DNA of 64,000 nt from positions 251,416-315,415 of the forward strand of contig NZ_LMQH01000010.1 in assembly GCF_001424105.1 (NCBI RefSeq). The letters run 5' to 3'. The DNA comes from Chryseobacterium sp. Leaf394 (GTDB taxonomy: Bacteria > Bacteroidota > Bacteroidia > Flavobacteriales > Weeksellaceae). The notes beneath the pieces were generated by a model that saw only the letters and a program-made list of their open reading frames with translations, was not told where the DNA came from and did no database searches. Each line of letters starts with the position of its first letter. Positions within the stretch are counted from its first letter, which is position 1. The position numbers and the translations under genes are program-made. Below, one piece after another: positions 27,909 through 36,894 of this stretch.

Positions 27909-28512
27909 TTACTGTTTCGTAAGAATTATATCTGTGGGAATATAGGGATTTACATAACTATCTCCTTTAATTCCCTTTCTTTCTGCTGTTTTCCATTGTA
28001 CAGTCGTATTGCCAGATAACATTATAATTTGTATTAAAAGTCCTTTCCAAGTACTAGGGTCAATATGAAAACGAGAGTTGTCAAATATTACTCCATTTAG
28101 TTCAGGATAACTACCCATTAGCATAATCATTGGTGAGGAAGGATTAGAATAAGTAGTTGATGGGAATTTTGAATTGAAAAGTACAGTTTCATTTGGTTGT
28201 CCTTCATCTTCAATAACCATATAATCACCATAAATTTTTGTCAATGTAAAAATAATTTTTGCCAAATAAAACCATCTCTTTTTTCCAAAGAGTTACTTTA
28301 AAAGTTTTGTTTCCTGTCTTGTTTTTCCACACTCCAATAAGGGGATTGAGTGTGCCATTGATATCTTTATAATAGCGTAAATCTTCAGCTTGATAATCTA
28401 TTCCTAAAGCTAGATCATATTCCGTATATGGATCTGGTGGAATAATTATTTGCGATTTTGCATTTTGTGAAAGTGAAATAAAAAGTATTATAAATAAAAA
28501 TATTTTTCTCAT
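27909..28512 (-). pseudogene. DUF6705-like exported protein, split by a frameshift
   Basis: Two overlapping minus-strand frames (28225-28512, 95 residues, and 27909-28265, 118 residues, with only a TTG start) make sense as one gene. The first has a signal peptide (MRKIFLFIILFISLSQNAKS) and ends DKNLW. The second continues as IYGDYMVIEDEGQPNETVLF. Removing one base from the five-T run at 28235-28239 (plus strand) joins YFYIDK directly to IYGDYM and gives a continuous protein of about 200 residues with the DUF6705 plan (YKDINGTLNPLIGVWKNKTGNKTF). It is either a real frameshift or a sequencing error. DUF6705 is assigned from memory. Confidence 0.7.
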
Positions 28513-28523
28513 GATAATTGATA

Positions 28524-29215
28524 TTAGTTACAAGGTGTTCTATTCACTTGTGTATTGTTATTTTTTAGAGTAACTCTTCCACAATCGCAATCTGCCGGGT
28601 TGGTATGATGCATCCCGGGATCAGAGCAGGTAGTTCCCCCAACATAGCTTGTTTCTATCCCGGTAATGGTAGTGGCAAAGCAAGGATTTGGATTGTAAAG
28701 TCCAAAAATTTCATCATGTTTTTTGCTTCCTATCGGCCGGATTGTTATATGATTTTTTAGTTCTGCAATGGGGATAGATGAAGGGTTTTGCAAGGATGTT
28801 TGATCGTATTTGGATATATATGCATTGTACTGAGAATTTCCCATATCATGCAAAACTAAATTTTCCAGATAAAGGCTGTTGCTTTCTGACGGTCTTTCAA
28901 TTTTGAAAGTATAGGTTTTGTTTCCCGCCAAATCTTCTACATAATAAGCCAAATCTGTATCTAAAAAAAACCGTTTTCTGCATCGGTATAAATTTTTGAT
29001 AATGTTTGATTATTAGCAGAAGTACTGTTCAGGTTTTTTACTTTTTCCGCAAAGGATGGGATTTCTTTATAAAGCTCTTCGAAGCTTATTCTTTTTACAA
29101 TGAGATTCTGCTTGTGTACTTCTTCTGTTTGATCAATTATATTCTCAGTTCTACAACTGAAAAAAAGTATTGAAATCAACAGTAAACTAAAATAAAAACT
29201 GACGTTTTTCTTCAT
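28524..29215 (-). pseudogene. Exported lipoprotein of unknown function, split by a frameshift in an eight-base homopolymer
   Basis: The upstream part (28961-29215, 84 residues) has a lipoprotein signal (lipobox ILFFSC) and ends YTDAENGFF at a stop formed within the homopolymer. The downstream part (28524-28952, 142 residues, TTG start) runs AYYVEDLAGNKTYTFKIERP and ends with a Cys-rich segment (CSDPGMHHTNPADCDCG). The run at 28963-28970 (eight A on the plus strand) is one base short: with nine, the frames join as GFFLDTDLAYYVEDL. The complete protein would have about 229 residues. The family is unknown. Confidence 0.7.
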
Positions 29216-29555
29216 GTAAATTTGTGTTTTAAATTGATTAAATGTAAAAATATTAACTGAATATTAATATTTTAAGTATTTTTTTTCAAAACTACAATAA
29301 ATAATTCAAAATAGAAACTCCAATTTTCTTCTCCTTTTGCAAAGTCTTTATAAAAAGGTTTCATCTGATCAGTCTTTTATTGCAGTGTGGCAAAAAATCA
29401 AAATAAGAAATAGTATTAATTTTATAAAGTGTTTAGTTTTGATATAATATGTGAAAGATAAGTAAGAAATGCAGTAGGCTGGTTTTATTTCAAATCATAA
29501 AAATTCAGATACTGAATTTACGAAAAAAAACAAAAATTACAGCAGTTACAGACTT

Positions 29556-29706
29556 CCTGCACCCCTGCAACAGGTTTGCGGAGCTTCCGCAAGCTTCAAA
29601 CACCCTCGTAACAGACTTGCGGAGCTTCGGGAGAGCCTGTCGCACCCTAGTAACGAACTTGCCGGAAGGCTTGAAAGTCTCCTGCACCCCTGCAACAGGT
29701 TTGCCG
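29556..29706. repeat. GC-rich tandem repeat of about 42 bases, three and a half units
   Basis: Units begin at 29560, 29601, 29643 and 29685, that is, at spacings of 41, 42 and 42. Each begins CACCC and continues with a variant of TGCAACAGGTTTGC followed by GGAGCTTC-like text. The first and last units share an identical 24-base block (29556-29579 and 29681-29704). The block is clearly richer in G and C than its surroundings. Confidence 0.8.
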
Positions 29707-29800
29707 AAAAAAAGGTATTTGCTCATCAGAATTTTTCAGTTATTAGACTGAAACTTCTGCATCTAAGCGTATCTTAATAACGTCAATTTAATTTTAAATG

Positions 29801-29829
29801 AAAACAAAAAAAGAGCGTTTCCGCCCTTT
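29801..29829 (-). terminator. Rho-independent terminator of bshA
   Basis: A minus-strand 8-bp stem with one wobble pair (29822-29829 with 29810-29817) is followed by a T-rich run. Confidence 0.7.
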
Positions 29830-29835
29830 CTTATT

Positions 29836-30984
29836 TTACACTTTCGTCAGTTCACCCCTGAAATTCTCAATCGTCGTTTTGTACATTTCTTCGTAAATCG
29901 GGAGAATGTTTTTCAGATCAAACTTTATGGCCTGTTGCTTGGCGTTAATTTTCATCTGGGCTAAAAGTTCCTCGTTGCTCAGAAGCTTGATGCAGTAATT
30001 GCTCATCGCTTCTACATTTCCGATCTCAGCAAGGAAACCTGTTTCCCCCTGAATGTTTACCTCAGGAATTCCGCCCGCATTGGAGCTGATGACAGGTGTG
30101 TTTGCAGCCATTGCTTCGAGAGCGGCAAGACCGAAACTTTCCTGCTCAGAAGGCAGAAGAAAGACATCCGAAAGCTGAAGAATTCTGTAAAGATCATTTA
30201 CCTTACCCAAAAGTCTGATCTTTGAAATCAGTTCAGGATTGTGCTCCAGAAACTGATTCACTTTTTCCATATCAGGACCTTCTCCGATGATGATAAGTTT
30301 AGATTTTACTTTTTTCTCCACACTTTTGAAGATCTGCAATACCTCTTCCACACGTTTTACCGGTCTTAGATTGGAGACGTGAATGAGAATTTTTTCATCC
30401 GGATTCGCAAATTGCGTACGCTGACATTCATTGCATTCGTCAAATTCAGAATTATCGATAAAATTGGTAATCACCTGAATTTCTTTTTTAATTCTGAAAA
30501 ACTGAAGCGTGTCTTTCTTTAAACTTTCCGAAACCGAAGTGATCGCATCCGACTGGTTGATAGAAAACTCTACCGCGTGCTTATAGCTCGGATGCTGACC
30601 TACCAAAGTGATATCGGTTCCGTGAAGTGTTGTTACCAAAGGAATATCATTGTTGTCTTCCTTCAGCATTTGTTTTGCCGTAAACGCAGCATACGCGTAA
30701 GGAATTGCGTAATGAGCGTGAAGCAAATCCAGTTTGTAGAGATTGACAACTCTGTAAATCATCGAGCTCAACGCAATATCATAAGGCTGATACTGGAAGA
30801 GCGGATAAGTCTGAACATTTACCTTGTGAAAAAATATATTGGGATTGGTAATATCTAATCTTGCAGGCAGTGCAGAACTGATGAAATGTACCTCGTAACC
30901 TTTGTTGGCGAGAGACATCCCGAGCTCTGTCGCTACAATTCCGCTTCCCCCGTAGGTAGGATAGCAAAGTATGCCTATTTTCAT
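29836..30984 (-). CDS. bshA: N-acetyl-alpha-D-glucosaminyl L-malate synthase BshA
   Basis: This GT4-type glycosyltransferase joins GlcNAc from UDP-GlcNAc to L-malate, the first step of bacillithiol synthesis. The 382-residue protein starts MKIGILCYPTYGGSGIVATE, the BshA signature, and has LLHAHYAIPYAYAA, TLHGTDITLVGQHPSY and the nucleotide-sugar motif LLPSEQESFGLAALEAMA. It is cytoplasmic. It is 28 bases after the GH3 gene on the same strand, so they are likely cotranscribed. Other bsh genes are not in this window. Confidence 0.95.
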   Translation of the reverse strand: MKIGILCYPTYGGSGIVATELGMSLANKGYEVHFISSALPARLDITNPNIFFHKVNVQTYPLFQYQPYDIALSSMIYRVVNLYKLDLLHAHYAIPYAYAAFTAKQMLKEDNNDIPLVTTLHGTDITLVGQHPSYKHAVEFSINQSDAITSVSESLKKDTLQFFRIKKEIQVITNFIDNSEFDECNECQRTQFANPDEKILIHVSNLRPVKRVEEVLQIFKSVEKKVKSKLIIIGEGPDMEKVNQFLEHNPELISKIRLLGKVNDLYRILQLSDVFLLPSEQESFGLAALEAMAANTPVISSNAGGIPEVNIQGETGFLAEIGNVEAMSNYCIKLLSNEELLAQMKINAKQQAIKFDLKNILPIYEEMYKTTIENFRGELTKV

Positions 30985-31012
30985 TTTTACTTATTAATTT
31001 AGTTTGGATTAC

Positions 31013-32701
31013 TTAATTTGATTTTGCCTTAAGGTCAATTCCCAATCCAGGCTTCAGGTTGTCATTGACTAAAACAGGCAGTCTGCCATGAATTTTCGTC
31101 TTTCCTTTCAAAGCATTTGCTGTTGCTGTCATTGAATCTTCGTTGTTTTCATAAGACACCAAAACCGTTGAAATTGTAGATAAATCTACATCTTTCAAAG
31201 CATACGGACTTCCGAAAACATTTAAAATAACGTTGTGCCTTTTTGAAAGTTCATTCAGAATTCTTTTGGATTCTGCAGATATTTTGTAAGGTTTGTAAGC
31301 CGTAGAATTATCTTTATGAAAACCAACCAAAACCGTTGAGCCGGCCGGAATCGTTTTAATTTCATTTGCTTTTTTGAAAATCACAGAACTTTCCATTTCA
31401 TTGACAAAAGTTTGGTATGATGCTTCTTCCAGAGGTACGTAATATGTGTTTTCCTTTAATGGTAAAAGTTTCTTCTCGTCTTTAATTAAAGTCAAAGCAT
31501 TCGCATACATTTCCTGAACTATTGCCGTGTGAGAAGCATTATTCAGATCAGAATTAATGTTCTGTGGATTTTTAGGAGTGTATTGGTTTAAACCTAAAAA
31601 ATATTTAGTCAGTAGAATTTTCTTCACGCTTTCCTCAACGCGGGCCTGAGGAATTTCTCCACTGTCAATCGCTTTCTGAATGAGTCTTTTTCCTTCTGCC
31701 ACACCCTGGGAAAAAAGCATGATGTCATTTCCTGCCTTGAATGCCATCGCATCCAGTTCGCCCGGTTTATATTTATTGGCAACAGCACCCATGTTTAAAG
31801 CATCGGTGATAATTAAACCCTTGTAACCTAATTTTTCTTTAAGTAATCCTGTCACAATATTTTTAGAAACAGATGCCGGAATTCCTTTTCCTGATTCTAA
31901 AGCGGGAACGTAAAGGTGAGCCACCATCACACCGCCGATGTTTTTATTCATTAAAGCTTTGAAAGGAGCAATTTCAACTTCATTGAGCCTGTCGATTTTA
32001 TGTGAAACTACGGGAAGATCAAGGTGAGAATCTGTGCTGGTGTCGCCATGACCCGGGAAATGTTTGATCGCAGCAAGAATGTTGTTGTTTTGAAGACCGT
32101 TAGAGTAGGCGAGGGCAGATTTAGTCACATTCTTCACCTCTGAACCAAAACTTCTGTTCCCGATGATTGGATTATTAGGGTTGGTATTGACATCTACAAC
32201 AGGTGCAAAGTCCCAGTTGATCCCCATTCTGTGACAGTCTTCTGCTATTTTGGCAGACATTTTTTCAATCAGATCTTTATCCTGAATAGCGCCGAGTGTC
32301 ATAGCCCACGGGTATTTGTGAGCCGTGGTAATTCTCTGGTACAGTCCCCATTCTGCATCCATGCCGATCATCATTGGCGTCTTCGATTTTTGCTGAAATT
32401 CATTAACGAGATTGATTTCTCTAGCCGCATCATCCTGCATCAGAATCAGACCGCCAATCTGCTCTTTATTCACGATATTTCTGATCTCATCTATGTGATT
32501 TTCACCTTTGTTGGTATAAAGCGCAACGATGAAGAGCTGTCCCAGTTTTTCATTTTGGGAGAGAGAATTATATTTATCATCCACCCATTTCTCCGCTTTT
32601 TTGATGTCGGCTTTCGGCCAGTTTTTTGGCTGATACTGAGCGCGAAGATTTGCATTTAAAATTAATAAAACGATGATTGCTACGTTTGCTAATTTTTTCA
32701 T
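31013..32701 (-). CDS. Exported GH3 beta-N-acetylhexosaminidase (NagZ-like)
   Basis: The start is set at 32701 (MKKLANVAIIVLL, a signal peptide ending near NLRAQ). A longer start at 32722 would overlap the -7 promoter box. The GH3 domain carries KHFPGHGD at residues 213-220, followed by TSTDSHLDLP, the NagZ His/Asp loop, and the nucleophile D300 in LIITDALNMGAV. A second alpha/beta domain follows. It would remove beta-linked GlcNAc from peptidoglycan fragments or glycans in the periplasm. It is followed by bshA in the same operon. Confidence 0.9.
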   Translation of the reverse strand: MKKLANVAIIVLLILNANLRAQYQPKNWPKADIKKAEKWVDDKYNSLSQNEKLGQLFIVALYTNKGENHIDEIRNIVNKEQIGGLILMQDDAAREINLVNEFQQKSKTPMMIGMDAEWGLYQRITTAHKYPWAMTLGAIQDKDLIEKMSAKIAEDCHRMGINWDFAPVVDVNTNPNNPIIGNRSFGSEVKNVTKSALAYSNGLQNNNILAAIKHFPGHGDTSTDSHLDLPVVSHKIDRLNEVEIAPFKALMNKNIGGVMVAHLYVPALESGKGIPASVSKNIVTGLLKEKLGYKGLIITDALNMGAVANKYKPGELDAMAFKAGNDIMLFSQGVAEGKRLIQKAIDSGEIPQARVEESVKKILLTKYFLGLNQYTPKNPQNINSDLNNASHTAIVQEMYANALTLIKDEKKLLPLKENTYYVPLEEASYQTFVNEMESSVIFKKANEIKTIPAGSTVLVGFHKDNSTAYKPYKISAESKRILNELSKRHNVILNVFGSPYALKDVDLSTISTVLVSYENNEDSMTATANALKGKTKIHGRLPVLVNDNLKPGLGIDLKAKSN

Positions 32702-32719
32702 ATTTAAATAGAATAAAGA

Positions 32720-32752
32720 CAAAAATACAACTAAATAATAAGCATTAACAAA
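32720..32752 (-). promoter_or_regulatory. Bacteroidota-type promoter of the GH3-bshA operon
   Basis: On the minus strand a TTTG (32749-32752) is followed after exactly 21 bases by TATTTTTG (32720-32727), a full match to TTTG-N-TAnnTTTG. The start codon at 32701 is 18 bases downstream, which supports the shorter start. Confidence 0.65.
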
Positions 32753-32818
32753 GTTTTTAAATTTTTTGGTATCAGATTTGATTTGCCTTGAATGATTAAA
32801 ATATATAAAATTTTTACA

Positions 32819-33340
32819 ATGAAAAAATTATTCCCTATTTTCATATTCGCATTACTAAGTTTTTTTGTAGTGAGCTGTGATAATAATGATGATGTAGTGG
32901 TACAACCAAGCGAAGATACCTATGCCGTTGCTTTTGATTTATCACCAACTTTCACTAGAGTGAATTCAAATTTATATGAGTTCAACAGAGCGTTTGACGG
33001 TCCTCTTGTAGAATCAGATGTAGTTCTTATCTATATGCAGACAGGTTTAACAAATAATGGTTCACCGATATGGAAATTACTTCCTTATACTTTCTACACT
33101 AACAATGCTAATAATGATGTAGTAGATTACGGTTTCGACTTTAGCAAATTTGATATTTCCATTACTGTAAGCGGTACTTTGAATTTAGACTCAAATGCTA
33201 GTTTTTATGCGGGGACTAAATATAGAGTTGTGCTTGTGCCGGCTAAGACGGGCAAGGGAACAAATGTTGATTACAACGATTACAATAGTGTAATAAAGTT
33301 TTATAATATTGACGAGTCTAAAATCAGTCTTAAGAAGTAA
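32819..33340 (+). CDS. Hypothetical lipoprotein
   Basis: The start is set at ATG 32819, since a lipoprotein signal begins there (MKKLFPIFIFALLSFFVVSC, lipobox VVSC). The earlier in-frame ATG at 32792 adds nine residues before it. The mature part (about 155 residues) is beta-rich with no known motif. It contains YAVAFDLSPTFTRVNSNLYE and a Tyr/Asp-rich C-terminus. It lies alone between a divergent operon and a bidirectional terminator. The family is not recognised. Confidence 0.78.
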   Translation: MKKLFPIFIFALLSFFVVSCDNNDDVVVQPSEDTYAVAFDLSPTFTRVNSNLYEFNRAFDGPLVESDVVLIYMQTGLTNNGSPIWKLLPYTFYTNNANNDVVDYGFDFSKFDISITVSGTLNLDSNASFYAGTKYRVVLVPAKTGKGTNVDYNDYNSVIKFYNIDESKISLKK

Positions 33341-33366
33341 AAAATATCTTTTCAATTTTTTATAAT

Positions 33367-33404
33367 GAAAAAGCTTCGGGAAATCTTTCCGAAGCTTTTG
33401 TTTT
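33367..33404. terminator. Bidirectional Rho-independent terminator
   Basis: An 11-bp perfect stem (33369-33379 with 33389-33399), extended with a bulge, has T-rich flanks on both strands. It serves the lipoprotein gene and the convergent ribA. Confidence 0.85.
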
Positions 33405-33999
33405 ATCTGTCATTGTCATCAAGAAGATGGCCAAAGAAATCTTTTTTTGTCTGAAGATATCCCCGGCTGTTATCGTTAGCCGGAATCTGAAGCGGAACTC
33501 TTGAATTAAGTTCTATGTTGCTTTCCTGTACAAATCTTACCTTCTCAGGATTGTTGGTTAACAGATTGATTTTTTTTACTCCGAGATTATTTAATATGTC
33601 GATAGCCACTCCAAAGTTTCTGTCGTCTGCGGGAAGTCCTAATTCTAAATTGGCCTGCACCGTATCCAGTCCTTTTTCCTGAAGGGAGTATGCGCGGAGT
33701 TTATTAATGATTCCGATATTTCTACCTTCCTGACGGAGATAAACTATGATGCCCCCATTTTCATGCATGTATTTCATTGCAGCGTCAAGTTGCTGTCCGC
33801 ATTCGCATTTTTGAGAGTGGAAAACTTCACCTGTAATACATTCGGAATGAAATCTTACATTTACGGCTTCATTGAGGTTTGTTTTATCGGCGATGATGGC
33901 CATGTGCGGCATCCAGTCATCAGCATTTTCTGCAAATGCAATCATCCGGAAAGTCCCGTGTTCTGTAGGAACATTAGCTTCCGCCTGAATCTTTATCAT
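33403..33999 (-). CDS. ribA: GTP cyclohydrolase II
   Basis: RibA opens the imidazole ring of GTP in the first step of riboflavin synthesis. The single-domain protein of 198 residues has the zinc Cys C54, C65 and C67 (SECITGEVFHSQKCECG), the catalytic region YLRQEGRNIGI, and the GTP-binding LLTNNPEKV. It is the stand-alone form with no RibB domain. A convergent terminator follows. The DUF4254-lipoprotein cluster is directly upstream on the same strand with 12 bases between, so ribA may be its last gene. Confidence 0.95.
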   Translation of the reverse strand: MIKIQAEANVPTEHGTFRMIAFAENADDWMPHMAIIADKTNLNEAVNVRFHSECITGEVFHSQKCECGQQLDAAMKYMHENGGIIVYLRQEGRNIGIINKLRAYSLQEKGLDTVQANLELGLPADDRNFGVAIDILNNLGVKKINLLTNNPEKVRFVQESNIELNSRVPLQIPANDNSRGYLQTKKDFFGHLLDDNDR

Positions 34000-34011
34000 G
34001 TATAAAGTATT

Positions 34012-34458
34012 TTATTTTGATATGCCGTTTACAGAATTTTCAAGCACGGCAACATTGGTTTTAATCCTTACCAAATATCTGTTAAGGATATTGTCTTCGT
34101 CTGTAGTAAGTGACTTGCGAAGTTTCTGAATTTTCCGATATGATTTCTGCATTCCCTTCAGCTGCTTGTCTTTTGCTTTCATATTTCCGGCATCGATTGC
34201 ATAGAGATAATTCTGAAGGCTGAATTTTAACGCAGAGACTTCTTCATTAACGTCTTTTTTAGAAAATACAGGAAATGTAGACAATAGATTACTGATTTCT
34301 GCAGCATTGGCGTTTTCAGAAATTTTCACTGAAAAATCTTCGCCATTATTCACTTTTTTATCGGTAATTCCTGCTGCTACGGGAGAAGTATTTCCTTTTT
34401 CAGTTGCACAGGATCCAAAAACGATAATAATTAATACAGATAAAAAGATTTTTTTCAT
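34012..34458 (-). CDS. Hypothetical lipoprotein
   Basis: The 148-residue protein has a lipoprotein signal (MKKIFLSVLIIIVFGSC) and a helical, Lys-rich mature part (QLKGMQKSYRKIQKLRKSL). It overlaps the DUF4254 gene by 4 bases (ATGA), so translation is coupled. No family was recognised. Its position in the envelope operon suggests a role in envelope maintenance. Confidence 0.8.
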   Translation of the reverse strand: MKKIFLSVLIIIVFGSCATEKGNTSPVAAGITDKKVNNGEDFSVKISENANAAEISNLLSTFPVFSKKDVNEEVSALKFSLQNYLYAIDAGNMKAKDKQLKGMQKSYRKIQKLRKSLTTDEDNILNRYLVRIKTNVAVLENSVNGISK

Positions 34459-35066
34459 TTTTGCTCCTTTTGATAAAGGATTGGGTTAAGACTCTCATCG
34501 TTGTACATTTTCATCTGTTTGTACACTTTCATCTTAACATTCCCGTTCTCAATATCTAAAAGAAGCTGATCTATCGAAACCGACAAATCTACTTTCTGAG
34601 TAAGAAGCACATCTAATTTTATCTGACAGTTTGCACGATGCTCCTCAGATGCAGTTTCTCTGTTTGCTTCAAGAGCCATGTGATAAACCTTAAGTGCTAA
34701 GATAGATAATCTGTCTACGGCCCACGCAGGAGTTTCAGTATTGATTTTAGCATCAGTTTTTGGAGAAATATCCTGATATTTATCTAAAAACCAACTGTCT
34801 ATAAATTCCACTAAATCTGTACGCTGCTGATTTGAAGCATCGATCCTTCTTTTGAGTTTTAAAGCTTCCGCAGGATCTATATTTTCATCTCTTACGATAT
34901 CTTCAAAATGCCACTGAACGGTGTCAATCCAGTTCTTTGCATACAAAATACGTTCCAAACTGTTGAGTTCGTATGGGTTGTTTATTGGGGTATCTACGTT
35001 ATCTAAAACATGATAGTCTTCAATACTCTGATTGAAGACTTTCCAGGCAGTCTCGGTAAAATTCAT
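34455..35066 (-). CDS. DUF4254 family protein
   Basis: The 203-residue protein matches DUF4254 in length and motifs (WHFEDIVRDENIDPAEALKL, KRRIDASNQQRTDLVE and a C-terminal LLLDIENG). It is helical and cytoplasmic, with unknown function. In Bacteroidota it is found close to glycosyltransferase and envelope genes, as here next to a flippase, nucleotidyltransferase and TatA. Confidence 0.88.
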   Translation of the reverse strand: MNFTETAWKVFNQSIEDYHVLDNVDTPINNPYELNSLERILYAKNWIDTVQWHFEDIVRDENIDPAEALKLKRRIDASNQQRTDLVEFIDSWFLDKYQDISPKTDAKINTETPAWAVDRLSILALKVYHMALEANRETASEEHRANCQIKLDVLLTQKVDLSVSIDQLLLDIENGNVKMKVYKQMKMYNDESLNPILYQKEQK

Positions 35067-35079
35067 TCAGAAAAACTAT

Positions 35080-35301
35080 TTAGTTTACAGTAGTATTGCT
35101 GCTGTTTGATGCAGGGTTTTCTTTTTTAACCTCGGTAGTTTTATCTTCTTCTTTTACAGAATCCTTAAATTCTTTAATACCAGATCCTAATCCTCTCATC
35201 AGTTCCGGAATCTTTTTTCCTCCAAATAGTAATAAAACTACCAGGATCACGATAATCCAATGCCAGGCAGCAAATGGAGTTAATATTGTTAATGTATACA
35301 T
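35080..35301 (-). CDS. tatA: Twin-arginine translocase subunit TatA/E
   Basis: The 73-residue protein has the TatA pattern: a short N-terminal membrane helix (about 13-29, [12 protein letters not shown]), the hinge [14 protein letters not shown], an amphipathic helix ([13 protein letters not shown]) and a charged tail. It forms the transport pore for folded Tat substrates in the inner membrane. It lies 13 bases upstream of DUF4254. TatC is not in the window. Confidence 0.93.
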   Translation of the reverse strand: MYTLTILTPFAAWHWIIVILVVLLLFGGKKIPELMRGLGSGIKEFKDSVKEEDKTTEVKKENPASNSSNTTVN

Positions 35302-35331
35302 GTCTAAATTTTTTACAAAGTTAATCTTTTT

Positions 35332-36894
35332 TTAATACGAAATCCAACCTAATGGATCTACCGGTGTTGTACCGTTCCAAACCTGAAAGTCAAGTGTATA
35401 AGCTCCATCAAAATCCTGACCAACTGCACCAACTGACGATCCCGCCGATACCTGCTGTCCTTTCGAAACACTTACACTCGAAAGATTTGAATATATAGTA
35501 AAGTACGATCCATGCTTTACGATTACTGTTTTAGTGCCGTCGTTATTGGCAATTACAGAATTTACACTTCCAGGGAAAACAGCTTTTGCTCTTGAACCTG
35601 CCGGTACTGAAATTTTAATACCACTGTTTTCTTCTTTGATATTTTTAAATACAGGATGCTGCTGAATACCAAATCTGTGCGTGATCTGACCTTTATCGAC
35701 AGGGAAACCTATTTTCCCTCGGTTTTCAGCGAAATTGTTTCCTGCGATACCAGATGAAACCCCAAAATTGGTATAAGCTTTTGTTTCAGCCACTTTCTTT
35801 TCATCTTCTTTTTTCTTGTCTAATGCAGCTTCCGCATCTCTTGCAACTTTTAATTTATTTGCAGCCTCTCTCGCTTTTTCGTTAGCTTCATCTGATGCTT
35901 TTTTAGCGGCCACTCTTCTTTCTTCATCTCTAGCATTAGCCGCGGCTTTTGCAGCATCTGCGGTACGTTTTCTTTCTTCTTCTTCTCTTTTAGCAGCTAA
36001 TTCGTTGGCTTTTTTTGCTTCGGCTTCGGCAATTTTTCTTTCTCTTTCCAGAGCTTCTGCACGTGCTTTGTTTTCTGCTTCAATTCTCGCCTTTTCTCTT
36101 TCTGCTGCAATTTTGGCGAGACGTATCTTCTCAGCTTCAGCCTTTCTTCGGGATTCTTCCTCTGCCTTGGCTATTCTTATTTCTTCTGCAATGATTGATC
36201 TGATCTGACCTTCAAGTGCTTTAGAACGTACCTGTTTTTGTTTTAGTTCAGCGGTAAGCACACCTTCATTTTTCTTAAATTCAGCTACCAACTGCTCCTT
36301 TTGTTTTCTCTCAACTTCAATGGTTGAAAGATCTTTTTTCTGGTTTACTAATAGATTTTCCTTTGCATCAGCTGATCTTTTCTTAGATTCAACAGACTTT
36401 TTCAGTTCAACTGCTGCATTGGTAATCTCTGCCGCTTTCTTGTCCTGATATTCAGCATATCTTTTCAGATACTGAACCCTTCTCAGTGCTTCACCAATAT
36501 TTTTTGAAGACAGTATAAATGTTACTTTGTTCTGAACTCCTTTATTTTTGTAAGCTCTAATGAGAACCTCAGCGTAATTCTTTCTTAAAACAGAAAGTTC
36601 TTTATTCTGCCTGTTGATTTCGAGCTGACGGAGATATATTTCGTTCTCAATAAACTTTTTTTCTTTCTGAGTATTGTTGTAAACTTTCTCTCTTAGAGCC
36701 AGTTTCTGGTTTACATTAGTCAGATAGGAAACAGAAAGTTTAGATTCATTTCTGGTTTTTGCCAGTTGTGAATTGATCTGAGCAATCTGCTTCTTCAGAT
36801 CTGCACTTTCTTTCTGCAGTTGTTCCTTGCTTTTCTGTGCACTTACAAATCCGAAGATGAGAATGCTCAGAATGAGACTGATTCTTTTGATCAT
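35332..36894 (-). CDS. EnvC/M23-like protein with coiled coil, peptidase residues degenerate
   Basis: The product is exported (signal peptide 1-19, IFGFVSAQ). It has long coiled coils (about 20-125 and 160-385, the second full of Arg/Ala/Glu/Lys) and a C-terminal LytM/M23-like domain (about 405-520). The usual LytM zinc motifs are changed: NSGIKI replaces GIDI-type Asp, HGSYFTIYSNL has Asn where the second His is expected, and YTLDFQVW replaces HLHFEV. The domain thus lacks zinc ligands, as in EnvC and NlpD, and probably activates amidases in cell division rather than cutting peptidoglycan. It overlaps the DUF4292 gene by 4 bases. Confidence 0.88.
   Translation of the reverse strand: MIKRISLILSILIFGFVSAQKSKEQLQKESADLKKQIAQINSQLAKTRNESKLSVSYLTNVNQKLALREKVYNNTQKEKKFIENEIYLRQLEINRQNKELSVLRKNYAEVLIRAYKNKGVQNKVTFILSSKNIGEALRRVQYLKRYAEYQDKKAAEITNAAVELKKSVESKKRSADAKENLLVNQKKDLSTIEVERKQKEQLVAEFKKNEGVLTAELKQKQVRSKALEGQIRSIIAEEIRIAKAEEESRRKAEAEKIRLAKIAAEREKARIEAENKARAEALERERKIAEAEAKKANELAAKREEEERKRTADAAKAAANARDEERRVAAKKASDEANEKAREAANKLKVARDAEAALDKKKEDEKKVAETKAYTNFGVSSGIAGNNFAENRGKIGFPVDKGQITHRFGIQQHPVFKNIKEENSGIKISVPAGSRAKAVFPGSVNSVIANNDGTKTVIVKHGSYFTIYSNLSSVSVSKGQQVSAGSSVGAVGQDFDGAYTLDFQVWNGTTPVDPLGWISY

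Larger units (their letters stand above)
29216..29835. other. 620-base intergenic region with a GC-rich repeat block
   Basis: The left part (29216-29550) is very AT-rich with no supported gene. The right part contains the 42-base repeat block at 29556-29706 and the bshA terminator. An open frame across the repeats (29505-29726, minus) is judged a by-product because 42 is a multiple of three. Confidence 0.6.

Noticed and set aside
29505..29726. Open frame of 73 codons on the minus strand across the 42-base repeats
   Set aside because: The repeat length is a multiple of three, so an open frame is expected by chance; no start context, domain or signal is seen.
35816..36208. 130-codon plus-strand frame rich in Ala and Ser
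   Set aside because: Antisense of the Arg/Ala/Glu-rich coiled coil of the EnvC-like gene, which explains its bias.
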